From positions 1 through 64,000 of the forward strand of contig JANQPO010000016.1 in the NCBI GenBank assembly GCA_028289445.1: 64,000 nucleotides of DNA, read 5' to 3'. Every line of letters starts with the position of its first letter. Positions within the stretch are counted from its first letter, which is position 1. The translations under genes were made by a program, and so were the position numbers. Shown here piece after piece: positions 7,778 to 16,940 of this stretch. The DNA comes from Tepidamorphaceae bacterium (lineage in GTDB: Bacteria > Pseudomonadota > Alphaproteobacteria > Rhizobiales > JAKSCL01). The notes below the pieces were generated by a model that saw only the letters and a list, made by a program, of their open reading frames with translations, was not told the DNA's origin and did no database searches.

Positions 7778-8836
7778 ATGACGTCTCAACACCCCGAACT
7801 GGCCGCTTTCGGCTGGTCCCATGTCTTTGCCTCTCAACTTGACCCTGATGAGATCGACCACGCGATGCCCGTCCGTGTGATGGCGGTCCATCGCAGCCAT
7901 CTCGCCGTCGCCGCTCCCGCGTTCGATCAACTCATTCCCACCCGCACCGCGCCCGATGCGGACGAAGACGAACGCCCGACAACCGGCGATTGGATATTGC
8001 TCGACCGCCAGTCGCTCCGTTTGGTTCGCGTCTTGCGGCGCAAAAGCGTGTTCAAGCGTCGGGCCGCCGGCACCGGCCGCGCGCTTCAGCTCATCGCTGC
8101 GAATGTTGATACTCTGTTCGTCGTGTCGTCCTGCAATCAGGATTTCAACATCGCGCGCCTGGAGCGCTATCTCGTGCTTGCCCGAGACGCGGAGGTGACG
8201 CCGGTCATCGTTCTGACCAAGGCGGATTTGGCGGAGAACCCAAAAGGCTTCACCCAAGCAGCGCACGGTCTGCAGGCGGGACTGATGGTCGAAACCGTTG
8301 ACGGGCGCGATCCGGCATCGGTCGCTGGGCTCGCCGTTTGGTGCGGTCCCGGTCAAACGGTCGCGGTCCTCGGGTCTTCAGGTGTCGGCAAGTCGACGCT
8401 TGTCAACACGCTGACGGGTGTGGATGCGATTGGCACGCAGGCCGTTCGCGTGGATGACGACAAAGGCCGTCATACGACGCGAGCGCGATCCCTCCACCGC
8501 ATGCCTCAAGGCGGATGGCTGCTCGACACGCCGGGCATGCGCGAGTTGCAACTGACCGACGCGGCCGCCGGCCTTGACGATGTCTTTGCCGACATCATCG
8601 ACCTGGCCAATGGCTGCCGCTTCAGCGACTGCACGCACGACAATGAACCCGGATGCGCGGTTCAGGCGGCGATTGCCGGCGGCACGCTTGAAGCGGACCG
8701 GCTGAAGCGCTGGCGAAAGCTTCTGGCCGAGGAGCGCCACAACACAGCAAGCCTTGCCGAGAGACGAGCCCGGGATCGTGCCTTCGGCCGGATGGTCAAA
8801 GACGCCATGCAGCACAAACGGCGAGGTGAATTCTAG
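7778..8836 (+). CDS. rsgA: Ribosome small-subunit-dependent GTPase A
   Basis: RsgA (YjeQ/EngC) assists late 30S maturation. The circularly permuted GTPase motif order is visible: G4 TKADL comes before G1 GSSGVGKST (about residue 199) and G3 DTPGM. An N-terminal OB-like region precedes this, and the C-terminal zinc finger holds the Cys/His set NGCRFSDCTHDNEPGC. Length (352) is normal. It is a single gene followed by a palindromic repeat that begins within the stop-codon region. Confidence 0.93.
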   Translation: MTSQHPELAAFGWSHVFASQLDPDEIDHAMPVRVMAVHRSHLAVAAPAFDQLIPTRTAPDADEDERPTTGDWILLDRQSLRLVRVLRRKSVFKRRAAGTGRALQLIAANVDTLFVVSSCNQDFNIARLERYLVLARDAEVTPVIVLTKADLAENPKGFTQAAHGLQAGLMVETVDGRDPASVAGLAVWCGPGQTVAVLGSSGVGKSTLVNTLTGVDAIGTQAVRVDDDKGRHTTRARSLHRMPQGGWLLDTPGMRELQLTDAAAGLDDVFADIIDLANGCRFSDCTHDNEPGCAVQAAIAGGTLEADRLKRWRKLLAEERHNTASLAERRARDRAFGRMVKDAMQHKRRGEF

Positions 8837-8937
8837 AGCATGTTCCCGAAAAGTGTGTGCGGTTTTCGGACAAGAACATGCTCAAAATCAAAGAGATAGA
8901 TCATTTCCGGTGACTCGATTTTCACCGGAATTGATCT
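8836..8937. repeat. Two-hairpin palindromic repeat, copy A
   Basis: A 48-bp imperfect palindrome (8836-8883, arms GAGCATGTTC / GAACATGCTC), a 14-bp linker, then a second palindrome (8898-8937, arms AGATCA / TGATCT around TTCCGGTGA / TCACCGGAA). Very similar repeats are widespread between genes in Hyphomicrobiales. The first part and linker recur inverted at 50988-51051. Confidence 0.85.
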
Positions 8938-9183
8938 AAAGCGGCGGCTGTCCGGAGTCACAAAGCGCCGCACCGCCGCTGGATCTATGCGCCATACTTC
9001 AATCGGGTGTCGCCGCGCCGGATAGGGTCACATTTTCACCGTTGGTTTGAGATGGGGTTGCGATCCTTGCTATCGCGAAGATCGCAATCAGCCTGGTCGC
9101 GAAGCTGGGCTGGTGGCCGGCAGCCGACATTGGTGTGTGTCGCTTCCCTCGCTTGAATGTCCGCAATTGGGAAACGGCAAGCG
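8938..9183. other. Intergenic stretch without recognisable gene
   Basis: Together with the palindromic repeat this makes a 347-bp gap between rsgA and the LysR gene, which are convergent. I see no coding region that is not a shadow, no convincing RNA gene and no clear terminator beyond the repeat hairpins. Confidence 0.5.
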
Positions 9184-10029
9184 CTATCGGGCAAATGCTT
9201 TGCGGATTGACTCGCACATCGCGTCGACAATGGGTCCCTTTGCCTCTTTGGCCCTTTGCAGGACGAGATAGGTCGGGTGTCGGCGCGGCAGTTCGGGCAC
9301 GCGCCGAAGCTCCTTTGTGTCTTCCAACTCACTCAGCAGGGCGACCGCGACTCCTGCTTGGACAGCAGCCCTGACACCGGTCGGGCTTTCGCTCGTGAAG
9401 ACAACCTGATGGCGCCGTCCGACCGCCTCCAGCGACGAAAGCGCAAGGTCCCGCCACCAACAGTCGCGGTCGAAAAGTGCGACGGGCAATGTCTTTGAGC
9501 CGGCAAAGTCGCGGTCCCGGCCGCACATCCAGACCAGATGACTTTTCCGCAAGACCCGATCGCGTTCGCGCGGCTCCGGCACCTCGTGGACGGCAATGTC
9601 GAGCACGCCGGACGCAAGGGCGGCATCAAACCCAGCGCCGAGCGCGCAGAGAACCTCCAACTCCACATTCGGGTGCCGTTCGGCGAAGTCTGCGATGATG
9701 TTGGCCAGATCGGACCGACTGTGATCGTCGGGCATACCGATCCGCAATCGGCCTTCAAGACCAGCATCGCGCAACTCCGCCAGCGTCGCATCGAGGGACC
9801 GGGTCACCTGGCGCGCGACGGGACGCAGCGTTTCTCCCGCCGCTGTCAGCGTGACACCCCGCCCATGCCGGTGGAACAGCGGTTTGCCGATAACCTCCTC
9901 GAGTTGTCGGATCTGGAGACTCGTCGCCGATTGCGAACGGCCGATGCGGCTGGCGCCGCCGGTCACGCTTCCCGCCTCATGGATCGCGAGAAAGGTGCGG
10001 AGGAGATCGCTGTCGAGGTATTGCGTCAT
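9184..10029 (-). CDS. LysR-family transcriptional regulator
   Basis: A 281-residue regulator. The N-terminal winged helix-turn-helix spans about residues 7-65 (LLRTFLAIHEAGSVTGGASRIGRSQSATSLQIRQLEEVIGKPLF), followed by the two-lobed periplasmic-binding-protein-like effector domain. The start was moved 21 codons inward to MTQYLDSDLL, where the family normally begins; the upstream part of the track ORF would run through the shared promoter. It is divergent from the UPF0718 permease, which is therefore its likeliest target. The effector is unknown. Confidence 0.88.
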   Translation of the reverse strand: MTQYLDSDLLRTFLAIHEAGSVTGGASRIGRSQSATSLQIRQLEEVIGKPLFHRHGRGVTLTAAGETLRPVARQVTRSLDATLAELRDAGLEGRLRIGMPDDHSRSDLANIIADFAERHPNVELEVLCALGAGFDAALASGVLDIAVHEVPEPRERDRVLRKSHLVWMCGRDRDFAGSKTLPVALFDRDCWWRDLALSSLEAVGRRHQVVFTSESPTGVRAAVQAGVAVALLSELEDTKELRRVPELPRRHPTYLVLQRAKEAKGPIVDAMCESIRKAFAR

Positions 10030-10118
10030 ATTTGAAAATCCGATGGCTAAAAGAAAAATTACTTGTTTTTTAAATGCCTGTCGAGGCGCCATAGTCCAAA
10101 ACGCAATTGGAGCCTGCC

Positions 10119-11150
10119 ATGTCGGTTGCCGAACTCATTCAAGCCGCTCGTCCGAGAACCGTGCATGTCTACGGGCTCTTGGCGTCGGCGCTGGTCGCGC
10201 TTCTCGCCTGGCGTCCCACCTTCGCCATCGAGACCGCCACGTTCGTCGTCGTTGGCATGATCCAAGTCACGCCGCTCGTCGTTCCGGGAATTCTGCTGGC
10301 GGCCTGGATCACGGCCAGCGGCGCCAGCGACCGGGTCGCCGCCGTGTTTCGCGGGCGGACGGTGCAAACCGTGGTCGCGGCAACCGTTGTCGGCGCGCTC
10401 CTGCCGGTGTGTGGTGTCACGGTTCTGCCGCTGATGGCGGGTCTTCTGGCCGGCGGCGTTCCGCTGGCGCCGGTCATGGCCTTTTGGCTGGCTTCACCGA
10501 TAACCGGACCCGCGATGCTATCCGCCACCGTGGCGACGCTCGGCTGGGAGTTCGCGATTGGCAAGGCGGCTGCCGCGATCGGTCTCGGACTGTTTGGCGG
10601 CGGCGTGACCGCGCTCTTCGCCGGACGGAAATGGGCGAACTCACCCCTGCGCTCGAACCGGATTGTCGGGAGTTTGGGCGGACAGTGCGGGACCGCTTGC
10701 GAAACAGCGATGGGATTCGACGCGCGCGTGTGGCGGTCACCGGAGCGCCGAGAGCGGTTCGCGCGCGAGTGCTGGTCGATCGCCAGGCTGATCCTGCTCG
10801 TGCTGACGCCCGCCTTCGCAGCGGAATATCTGCTGAACGCTTTGCTCCAGCCGAATGCGGTGGCCGCTTACGTCGGGCAGGAGAGAGCGTTCGCGGTGCC
10901 GCTTGCCGTCATCGTCGGCGGACCGGCCTACATCGACGGCTACGCCGCTTTGCCTTTGACGCGTGCTCTGCTTGAAAACGGCATGTCGACGGGCGCGGCG
11001 ATGGCGTTCCTCGTCTCCGGCGGCGTCGTCAGCATCTGGGGCGCCATGGCAATCTTCCCAGTGCTCCGTCTCAAGCCGTTCGTGCTTTACCTCGTTCTCG
11101 CCGCCGTCGGGTCCATGCTGTCGGGGTGGGGGTTCGGAGCGCTTTACTGA
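10119..11150 (+). CDS. Predicted permease, UPF0718 (YraQ/ArsP-like)
   Basis: An inner-membrane protein of 343 residues with about eight membrane segments in two related halves separated by a basic loop (residues ~170-215). The first half carries the family signature GALLPVCGVTVLPLMAGLLAGGVPLAPVMAFWLASP. The second has GGPAYIDGYAALPLTRALLENGMSTGAAMAFLVSG. Some relatives (ArsP) export organoarsenicals, but most are uncharacterised, and the paired cysteines expected of ArsP are only partly present, so no substrate is assigned. ATG at 10119 is used rather than the track's TTG. The divergent LysR gene is the likely regulator. Confidence 0.75.
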   Translation: MSVAELIQAARPRTVHVYGLLASALVALLAWRPTFAIETATFVVVGMIQVTPLVVPGILLAAWITASGASDRVAAVFRGRTVQTVVAATVVGALLPVCGVTVLPLMAGLLAGGVPLAPVMAFWLASPITGPAMLSATVATLGWEFAIGKAAAAIGLGLFGGGVTALFAGRKWANSPLRSNRIVGSLGGQCGTACETAMGFDARVWRSPERRERFARECWSIARLILLVLTPAFAAEYLLNALLQPNAVAAYVGQERAFAVPLAVIVGGPAYIDGYAALPLTRALLENGMSTGAAMAFLVSGGVVSIWGAMAIFPVLRLKPFVLYLVLAAVGSMLSGWGFGALY

Positions 11151-11350
11151 CCTGACCGACCGGAGGATGCGGCTGCCTGCGAGATAGACTCTCGTTGCGC
11201 ACCTGCGAGGTGAGGGCTTTGCTGACATCCGCACAGCGGGCGACTTTGATCCAACCGGGTGAGAAGCAATCGCTACCGTAGTACGACTTGGGATCCGCTC
11301 AACATTTCAAAATTACACATTAAGTGCGACACCTCAATTGGATAGCTTCG

Positions 11351-12082
11351 CTACAAAGGATTGACCTGAGCCGAAGAATCAACCAACGACGCGCCTCCAT
11401 CGACAAGAATTTCTGACGGGAATCCATAAATCGTTGCGCCCCCTTCGCCGGGTACCCACTTTTTCACTTTTTTAGGCTGAATGTGATTCCAATAGTAATT
11501 GGGATCGGCAATCCAAGTATCAGGCGTGTCGAATTCGACACGGAATGATGCCTCACTTTTGCCAGCTTCGATTAGACCTTTTACATCGTCGCACTTAGGA
11601 CAATGCCAGTGGGCATAGAAATCAAGCTCTGCACCGTCGCGCGCTGTGTTCGACCCGTCGGAAATATCAACTTCCCATCGCGCTACGCCCCCATTGGTTC
11701 GACCCATTGTGACCGTTGCGCCATCGACCGCGACTGTCGTACCGACTGAAACGCCGAGGCTTGGGCCACTGCCCGAAGCGCTCAACGCTCCTCCGATTCT
11801 TACACCCTGCGAGCCTGAGCGCGGTTGGAGGCTCTGAAGGGTGCATTGTATGCTGGGTGCACCCAGCCAAAGGCCGAAATCTTCCAGTTCATTGGCCGGA
11901 TCCGGTGAAATTATCACGTGTACTTGGGCGACAATGTAACATCCTTCAGGAGTGCTCCAGGCGAACCACCACTCTCTCAAGGAAAAATTCCCATCACTCG
12001 TGTCGACATCTACGCCCGAGAATGCTGATTGTTGGGCTTGAGGGACACTCACGGGCGGGTTTGCAGAATCAAGAGGGGGCAT
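11351..12082 (-). CDS. Hypothetical protein of lower-GC composition
   Basis: A 243-residue protein I do not recognise. It has no signal peptide or membrane segment and looks rich in beta strands (many G/S/T/V runs, for example GGALSASGSGPSLGVSVGTTVAVDGATVTMGR). A CPKCDD motif near residue 165 could bind metal or form a disulfide. Base composition and codon use are visibly more AT-rich than the flanking genes, and the upstream 440 bp are AT-rich too, which suggests recent acquisition. The start is supported by GGAG upstream. It stands alone. Confidence 0.6.
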   Translation of the reverse strand: MPPLDSANPPVSVPQAQQSAFSGVDVDTSDGNFSLREWWFAWSTPEGCYIVAQVHVIISPDPANELEDFGLWLGAPSIQCTLQSLQPRSGSQGVRIGGALSASGSGPSLGVSVGTTVAVDGATVTMGRTNGGVARWEVDISDGSNTARDGAELDFYAHWHCPKCDDVKGLIEAGKSEASFRVEFDTPDTWIADPNYYWNHIQPKKVKKWVPGEGGATIYGFPSEILVDGGASLVDSSAQVNPL

Positions 12083-12523
12083 GAGTAATCTCCATTCGAA
12101 ACATTATAGTTTTTGACAATGATACCATAAGATCTAGAATAATAGAAACTAGAAGATAAATCACTGAGATAATTTAATTTTTTGTCGAATATTAGGTCAT
12201 GTCTCGGAGCATATTTGGTTGCGTGGGAGTTAAATTACTGGAATATTGTGGGATAATATCGGCATTCATTTCTTCTTTGCGCGAATTGAAATTGGCGTCC
12301 CAGCCGGCGGATCATGACAACCAGGCCGCGACCCGAGCGTCGATCAACAGTCAGGATACAAGTGTCCGACTCTCGAACGCACGCCAGAAATCGTTTGTAA
12401 GCAGTAGACTGCACAGACATAGGAGCGTCGAATTCTAGTCGATGCTAAAATGAAAAGGGCAAAAACGGTTCCCAGCTGCGGATGCATCGCTTAGCCGAAG
12501 GTCTGCTGAGGCATTCACCTCAC
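12083..12523. other. AT-rich intergenic stretch
   Basis: A 441-bp gap upstream of the orphan gene and downstream of the ribB fusion. Bases ~12100-12200 are strikingly AT-rich for this genome and probably hold the orphan gene's promoter. The 79-codon ORF at 12199-12438 shows no convincing ribosome site or protein features. Confidence 0.5.
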
Positions 12524-13882
12524 TCACCCATCCAGGAATATCGTCTCCGCGATCGCGATCCCAAAGCCGGAGAGGCCGACATAGTGGCGGGACTTGGTGG
12601 TCAGGAGTCGGATTGAGGAGACGCCGAGGTCCCGCAGGATCTGCGCGCCAAGGCCGACCTCGTGCCATTGCTCCTCGCGCGCCAGGGCCGAGCGAGCGCC
12701 TGAGCCGTCCTCATCGTGGCCCGGCGCAAGCGGGGTCTGGCGAACGCCGGCCGAGTTGTCGCGCAGATAAACGACAATGCCGCGCCCTTCTGCGCCGATC
12801 CGCTCCATCGCGCTGTTGAGCGCGTCGTTTTGACCGAAGACATCGGTGAGGATCGCCTCCCGGTGGAGCCGCACCGGCACGTCATTGCCGTCGCCGATCT
12901 CGCCATAGACCAGGGCCAGATGTTGGGCGTCATCGAACGGCGTCGAATAACCGACGGCCGTCGCAGGTCCCGCGGGGGTCTCGGCGGGAAACTCCGAAAT
13001 CCGCTCGACCAGCTGCTCGCGCGCCTGGCGATAGGCGATGATGTCGGCGACGGAGACCATCTTCAGCCCGTGCAGCGCGGCAAAGTCGCTCACCTGCTGG
13101 CCCTTCATCACGGTGCCGTCGTCGTTGACCAACTCGCAGATGACGCCGATGGGCGGCAGGCCGGCGAGCCGCGCCAGATCGACGGCCGCTTCCGTGTGGC
13201 CGGAGCGCATCAAGACGCCGCCCTCGCGGGCAATGAGCGGGAAAATATGGCCGGGGCGGGCGAAATCTTCCGCGCCCGCATTGGGGTTCGCCAGCGCCCG
13301 CACCGTTGCCGAGCGATCGTCGGCGGAAATGCCGGTGGTCGTGCCGTGGCGATAGTCGACCGAAATAGTGAAGGCGGTTTTGTGCGGCGCGTCGTTGTCG
13401 GCGACCATCGGGTCGAGTTTTAGGCGGCGCGTGTCCTCCCGGGTCATCGGCGCACAGACGATGCCGCAAGTGTGGCGGATGATGAACGCCATCTTCTCCG
13501 CGGTCGCCATCGAGGCAGCGAGGATCAGGTCGCCTTCGTTTTCCCGGTCGTCATCGTCGGTGACAACGATGATCTCGCCCTTCCCGAAGGCCTTCATGGC
13601 ATCCTGTACGCGCGACCACTGGGTCATCATCGGTTCTTGTCCCTTCAACAACGGGGCGTCCGGCGGTCGCAGCAACGCTTCAGGCGTGAGGCCAAGCGCC
13701 GCGGCGAAGGCGACCAGCGTGTCCTCGCCCCAACCCCGCGTTCCGCTCTCCACGCGCGACACCGTGCTCTTGACGACGCCCATGCGGTCGGCGACCTCAT
13801 TCTGTGTCAGTCCGACATGCTCCCGCCAGGCCCGGAAATGGGCCTTGAAATGCGGGGATCCGTCGTCATGGCGACCGGTCAT
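12524..13882 (-). CDS. XRE-type HTH fused to 3,4-dihydroxy-2-butanone 4-phosphate synthase and a degenerate GTP cyclohydrolase II domain
   Basis: A 452-residue three-part protein. Residues ~10-70 form a Cro/C1-type helix-turn-helix (WREHVGLTQNEVADRMGVVKSTVSRVESG). Residues ~85-290 are a RibB domain making the four-carbon riboflavin precursor from ribulose 5-phosphate; the acidic loop DDDDRENEGDLI, HTCGIVCAPMT and the RPGHIFPLIAREGGVL / RSGHTEAAVDLARLA motifs are intact. Residues ~305-452 align with RibA (LHREAILTDVFG ... GLGAQILRDLGVSSIRLLT), but the three zinc-binding cysteines and the catalytic RQEGRGIGL segment (here RDNSAGVRQ) are lost, so GTP cyclohydrolase activity is unlikely. The HTH suggests a DNA-binding or self-regulating role. 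No FMN riboswitch was seen upstream. Confidence 0.85.
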   Translation of the reverse strand: MTGRHDDGSPHFKAHFRAWREHVGLTQNEVADRMGVVKSTVSRVESGTRGWGEDTLVAFAAALGLTPEALLRPPDAPLLKGQEPMMTQWSRVQDAMKAFGKGEIIVVTDDDDRENEGDLILAASMATAEKMAFIIRHTCGIVCAPMTREDTRRLKLDPMVADNDAPHKTAFTISVDYRHGTTTGISADDRSATVRALANPNAGAEDFARPGHIFPLIAREGGVLMRSGHTEAAVDLARLAGLPPIGVICELVNDDGTVMKGQQVSDFAALHGLKMVSVADIIAYRQAREQLVERISEFPAETPAGPATAVGYSTPFDDAQHLALVYGEIGDGNDVPVRLHREAILTDVFGQNDALNSAMERIGAEGRGIVVYLRDNSAGVRQTPLAPGHDEDGSGARSALAREEQWHEVGLGAQILRDLGVSSIRLLTTKSRHYVGLSGFGIAIAETIFLDG

Positions 13883-13933
13883 AGTGTCGATCTAAGGTCT
13901 AGTTGCCATTTTGGCAACATCGCGGGCAATCCG

Positions 13934-14938
13934 TTAGCCGCGATCAAGTCCGAGCCGAGTAAGAATCTCTTCGGCGGCCGCGCCTGGCGCTGTTTCGCCG
14001 GAGGCGACCTCACGCTCAAGGTGGGCCAGGCGATCGGCGACGCGCGTGTCGGTCTTTAAGAGGGTGTGGATAGAGTCCTCGAACATTGTCCACATCCAGC
14101 GCACACGTTGCTGGCGCCGTTTATCCCTACGCTCGCCGCTCTCCGTCAGCTTGCGACGGTGCGTCAGGATCCGGTCCCAGAGTGCATCGAGGCCGGTACC
14201 CGTTTGCCCGGACACCGTGACCACCGGCGGCGGCCAGTTCGGCGACACCGGCGTGAGGATGTTGAGCGCGGCTTGATACTCGGCCGCAGCCCGCTTCGCC
14301 GGCTCGACAGTATCGCCGTCAGCCTTGTTGACGGCAATCATGTCGGCGATCTCAATCACGCCCTTCTTCAGACCCTGCAGTTCGTCGCCGGCGCCGGCCA
14401 GCATGAGAACGAGAAAGAAGTCGACCATCTCGGCAACGGTGGTTTCCGACTGGCCGGTGCCAACCGTTTCGACCAGGATGACGTCATAGCCGGCGGCCTC
14501 GCACAAAAGCATGGCCTCGCGAGTCTTCGCCGCGACGCCGCCCAGCGTTCCAGCCGTCGGAGAGGGGCGAATGAAGGCGTTTTCGTCCCGCGACAGCCGG
14601 TCCATGCGCGTCTTGTCGCCCAGGATTGATCCGCCGGTGCGGGTCGAGGACGGGTCGACGGCCAGCACCGCGACCCGGTGCCCGGCCTCGGTCAGCTTAC
14701 TGCCGAGCGCGTCGATCAGCGTCGATTTGCCGACCCCCGGGACCCCGGTGATCCCCACCCGGATGGCGTCGGCGTTGGCGGCAAGCGCCAGGGCAATCAA
14801 GCGCTTCGCGAGGTCGCGATGGTCGGGTTTGGCGCTTTCGGCAAGCGTGATGGCGCGCGCCAATGCGGCGCGATCGCCGCCGGCCAGGGCGGCAAAGAGG
14901 CGCTCGGGATCGCTGCGTGTCCGTGTGTCCCCGGTCAT
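13934..14938 (-). CDS. meaB: Methylmalonyl-CoA mutase-associated GTPase MeaB
   Basis: A G3E-family GTPase (ArgK/MeaB) of 334 residues that protects and reloads adenosylcobalamin-dependent methylmalonyl-CoA mutase. P-loop GVPGVGKST, switch region DPSSTRTGGSILGDKTRM, the ETVGTGQSE motif and NKADG are intact. The track ORF starts at a GTG 64 codons upstream; I chose MTGDTRTRSDPERL because it gives the family's usual length, although an ATG at 15007 is possible. The mutase itself is not in this window. The neighbours do not suggest an operon. Confidence 0.88.
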   Translation of the reverse strand: MTGDTRTRSDPERLFAALAGGDRAALARAITLAESAKPDHRDLAKRLIALALAANADAIRVGITGVPGVGKSTLIDALGSKLTEAGHRVAVLAVDPSSTRTGGSILGDKTRMDRLSRDENAFIRPSPTAGTLGGVAAKTREAMLLCEAAGYDVILVETVGTGQSETTVAEMVDFFLVLMLAGAGDELQGLKKGVIEIADMIAVNKADGDTVEPAKRAAAEYQAALNILTPVSPNWPPPVVTVSGQTGTGLDALWDRILTHRRKLTESGERRDKRRQQRVRWMWTMFEDSIHTLLKTDTRVADRLAHLEREVASGETAPGAAAEEILTRLGLDRG

Positions 14939-15147
14939 GGCCGCGAGCGATAGCGGATTTGCAACGCGATGACCATCGCCGGCCACGATCGATGCTGTGT
15001 ATTGCATGTGGTCGACTTGTGCGGCAGGCAGCGTAGTCGGTGCCGGGTCGCTGCCAACCGGAGGGTAAGCTGTGGATGGGCTGGGGAGATAGGGGCGCGA
15101 TCGGCGCTCGCCCGGCAGAACTTGAATCACCTGTTGAAAATCTGGGT

Positions 15148-15648
15148 CTAACTATCTGCTGAATTGGGGATATCCGCGCCCTTTTCCACACGGCATTGAA
15201 AGCATCCATTCGTCGCGGACCGAATGTGGATAAAGACCACGGTGTCGCGCTGGAAGAGCATGTGGCAGGCGTTCTCCAGTTCTTCCATTCGGACCAGCGA
15301 GCCGGTTCCATCGACGATCCGTTCGTCGGCTGAATATCCCCGGATCAGGAATTGGTCCCGCTCGGCGATGACTGGCGGGACCGCACTTGCTTCCGCTGGC
15401 GGTTCGCAGGCCTTGGCATGGAGAAAGATCGGTCCCGTCTCGGCATAGGGCTGCGTCGACGCGAAGGGCTTGTGACCCACAATAAGCATCGGTTCGCCAT
15501 AGGCGATATCGCGGAGACAGGCGCGGCACGGATTGCCGCTGCCATTGCTGACGCAGGGCTCGGGCGGCCGCCCATTGGCGTCCAAACCGCCGGCGCGATA
15601 GTGCGCGACGATGTCGGGGGGCAGGGGAACGAAGGTCAGTTTGGCCAT
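15148..15648 (-). CDS. DUF1203 domain-containing protein
   Basis: A 166-residue soluble protein matching the DUF1203 pattern: N-terminal FVPLPPDIVAHYR, then PCRACLRDI, GEPMLIVGHKPF, TGPIFLHAKAC and the C-terminal VVFIHIRSATNGCFQCRVE. The conserved cysteines and histidine suggest metal binding or redox chemistry, but no function is known. The start at 15648 (MAKLTF) has GGAG upstream; the track start adds eight doubtful residues. Confidence 0.8.
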   Translation of the reverse strand: MAKLTFVPLPPDIVAHYRAGGLDANGRPPEPCVSNGSGNPCRACLRDIAYGEPMLIVGHKPFASTQPYAETGPIFLHAKACEPPAEASAVPPVIAERDQFLIRGYSADERIVDGTGSLVRMEELENACHMLFQRDTVVFIHIRSATNGCFQCRVEKGADIPNSADS

Positions 15649-15764
15649 GGTCGGTCTCCGGACATTCGGCATCCGTGACCTAGGGCCTATCGATGGCGCG
15701 ACCCACCCGATTCTTGCGCCGTGGACGGTCAGTAGACAGTCAGTGGACAGTCGATGGACGGACC

Positions 15765-16940
15765 TTAATTCGTTTCTTCGGTCGCCGTCTCTTGGACAGC
15801 CGCGCCGACGACAACGGCGAGCGACGCCTCTGTCGGTCCAAGCTGGGCGGCTTCGTCGATCTTTAGCGGTTCGGCGTCACTTGCCGCGAAGATGAGCCGG
15901 CCCTTGGTGCCGACGGCCGCTTCGATTGTCAGTTCTCCCTCAAACCGCTTCATCGCGAAGCTTGCTTCGCCCGCTTCGCCGATCTGGGTAAGCTCCGCCG
16001 TGCCGCCGAGCGTGCCGGCCTCGTCGACGAAACGGACCGCGGCGGCGCCCTCCCTGAACCAATGATCGGGCGCCTCACCGGTCAAGGTCGCGGTCTGCGC
16101 CACTGTGCCATCCTCCGCGATGCCGTCGACGGCCACCGTGCTGAACGGCTCGCCGGTCACGCCAAGCCGCGCACCGACGCGCGGCGCGCCGCCGAAATCG
16201 TCGGTGTAGGCATCTTCGAGATGGTCGGCAAAGACCGACTGGCCGACCGTGACGGTGAACGTCCCCTCCGCGTATGGGCCGACGATGTAAGGCGCGAAAT
16301 GGAAGGTCAGGCCGCCGATCTTGCCCGGCTCCGTCGAGGGTTCGGCGGTGAACATCGACAAAAAGTCGGTGCTGGGGCGCACATCGGCCAGAAAGACGTC
16401 GCCCTCCGGGTCGAACTCTTCCGCGCCCCATCGCTCTTGCTTCTGCTTCACCAGATCGTCGTAGACCGCATCGCGGATCGCGACCAGCGCCGGCGCACCC
16501 TCCGACACATCGTCAAGCAGATCGTCGAGGCTGACCATCGCCTTCATCCGGCGGTCGAACAGGAAGCTTTCGAAGTAGGTGTTGCCGTGCGCCCCGCCGG
16601 TATACTCGTAGCTGGCCGACAGGACGCTGAGGAAATTGGCGGAGACCAGAGTGTCGTCATAGCGCACGTTCAGCGAATGGCGCTGCCAATACTCCTCTTG
16701 GCCATCTTCGGCGCGCGAGAGATCCGCTTGGGCCTGGAAGCCGTTCATGTAATGACGGGCGTCGCTTGCCAGGATGCGGAAGAAGGCCGGCTCGCGCTCC
16801 GATGCCCTGGAGAGGGCGACTTCGATCTCCGCGCTTTCCGTCTCCGATTTCAGCGTGATCGGCTGTTCATAGACGACCGCCTGCGCGTGCGCGGCAGCGG
16901 GTGCGCTCAGCGCCAAGAACAAGGCAAAGAGTCGGCGCAT
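15765..16940 (-). CDS. Secreted DUF3298/RsiV-like protein
   Basis: A 391-residue exported protein with the signal peptide [24 protein letters not shown]4163/DUF3298-type region includes the family's YTGGAHGNTYFESF motif near residue 115 and the later KIGGLTFHFAPYIVGPYAEG motif. Family members include RsiV-type anti-sigma factors that bind lysozyme, but there is no sigma-factor gene beside this one, so that role is not claimed. A C-terminal ~120-residue beta-rich extension is of unknown origin. It overlaps the upstream lipoprotein gene by 1 base (start ATG shares TGA), so the two are co-transcribed. Confidence 0.75.
   Translation of the reverse strand: MRRLFALFLALSAPAAAHAQAVVYEQPITLKSETESAEIEVALSRASEREPAFFRILASDARHYMNGFQAQADLSRAEDGQEEYWQRHSLNVRYDDTLVSANFLSVLSASYEYTGGAHGNTYFESFLFDRRMKAMVSLDDLLDDVSEGAPALVAIRDAVYDDLVKQKQERWGAEEFDPEGDVFLADVRPSTDFLSMFTAEPSTEPGKIGGLTFHFAPYIVGPYAEGTFTVTVGQSVFADHLEDAYTDDFGGAPRVGARLGVTGEPFSTVAVDGIAEDGTVAQTATLTGEAPDHWFREGAAAVRFVDEAGTLGGTAELTQIGEAGEASFAMKRFEGELTIEAAVGTKGRLIFAASDAEPLKIDEAAQLGPTEASLAVVVGAAVQETATEETN

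Noticed and set aside
8754-8939. 61-codon ORF over the rsgA end, sharing a peptide with an ORF near 51 kb
   Set aside because: The shared peptide comes from the palindromic DNA repeat being read in both places, not from a protein family.
9851-10975. 374-codon plus-strand ORF
   Set aside because: Overlaps the LysR gene on the other strand and the permease in another frame, and is composed mainly of Arg/Ala/Gly.
12199-12438. 79-codon ORF upstream of the orphan gene
   Set aside because: No ribosome site, no domain, polar low-information sequence in AT-rich intergenic DNA.
13883-13933. FMN riboswitch upstream of the ribB fusion
   Set aside because: The gap to the neighbouring gene is only 51 bp and shows none of the conserved RFN-element segments.
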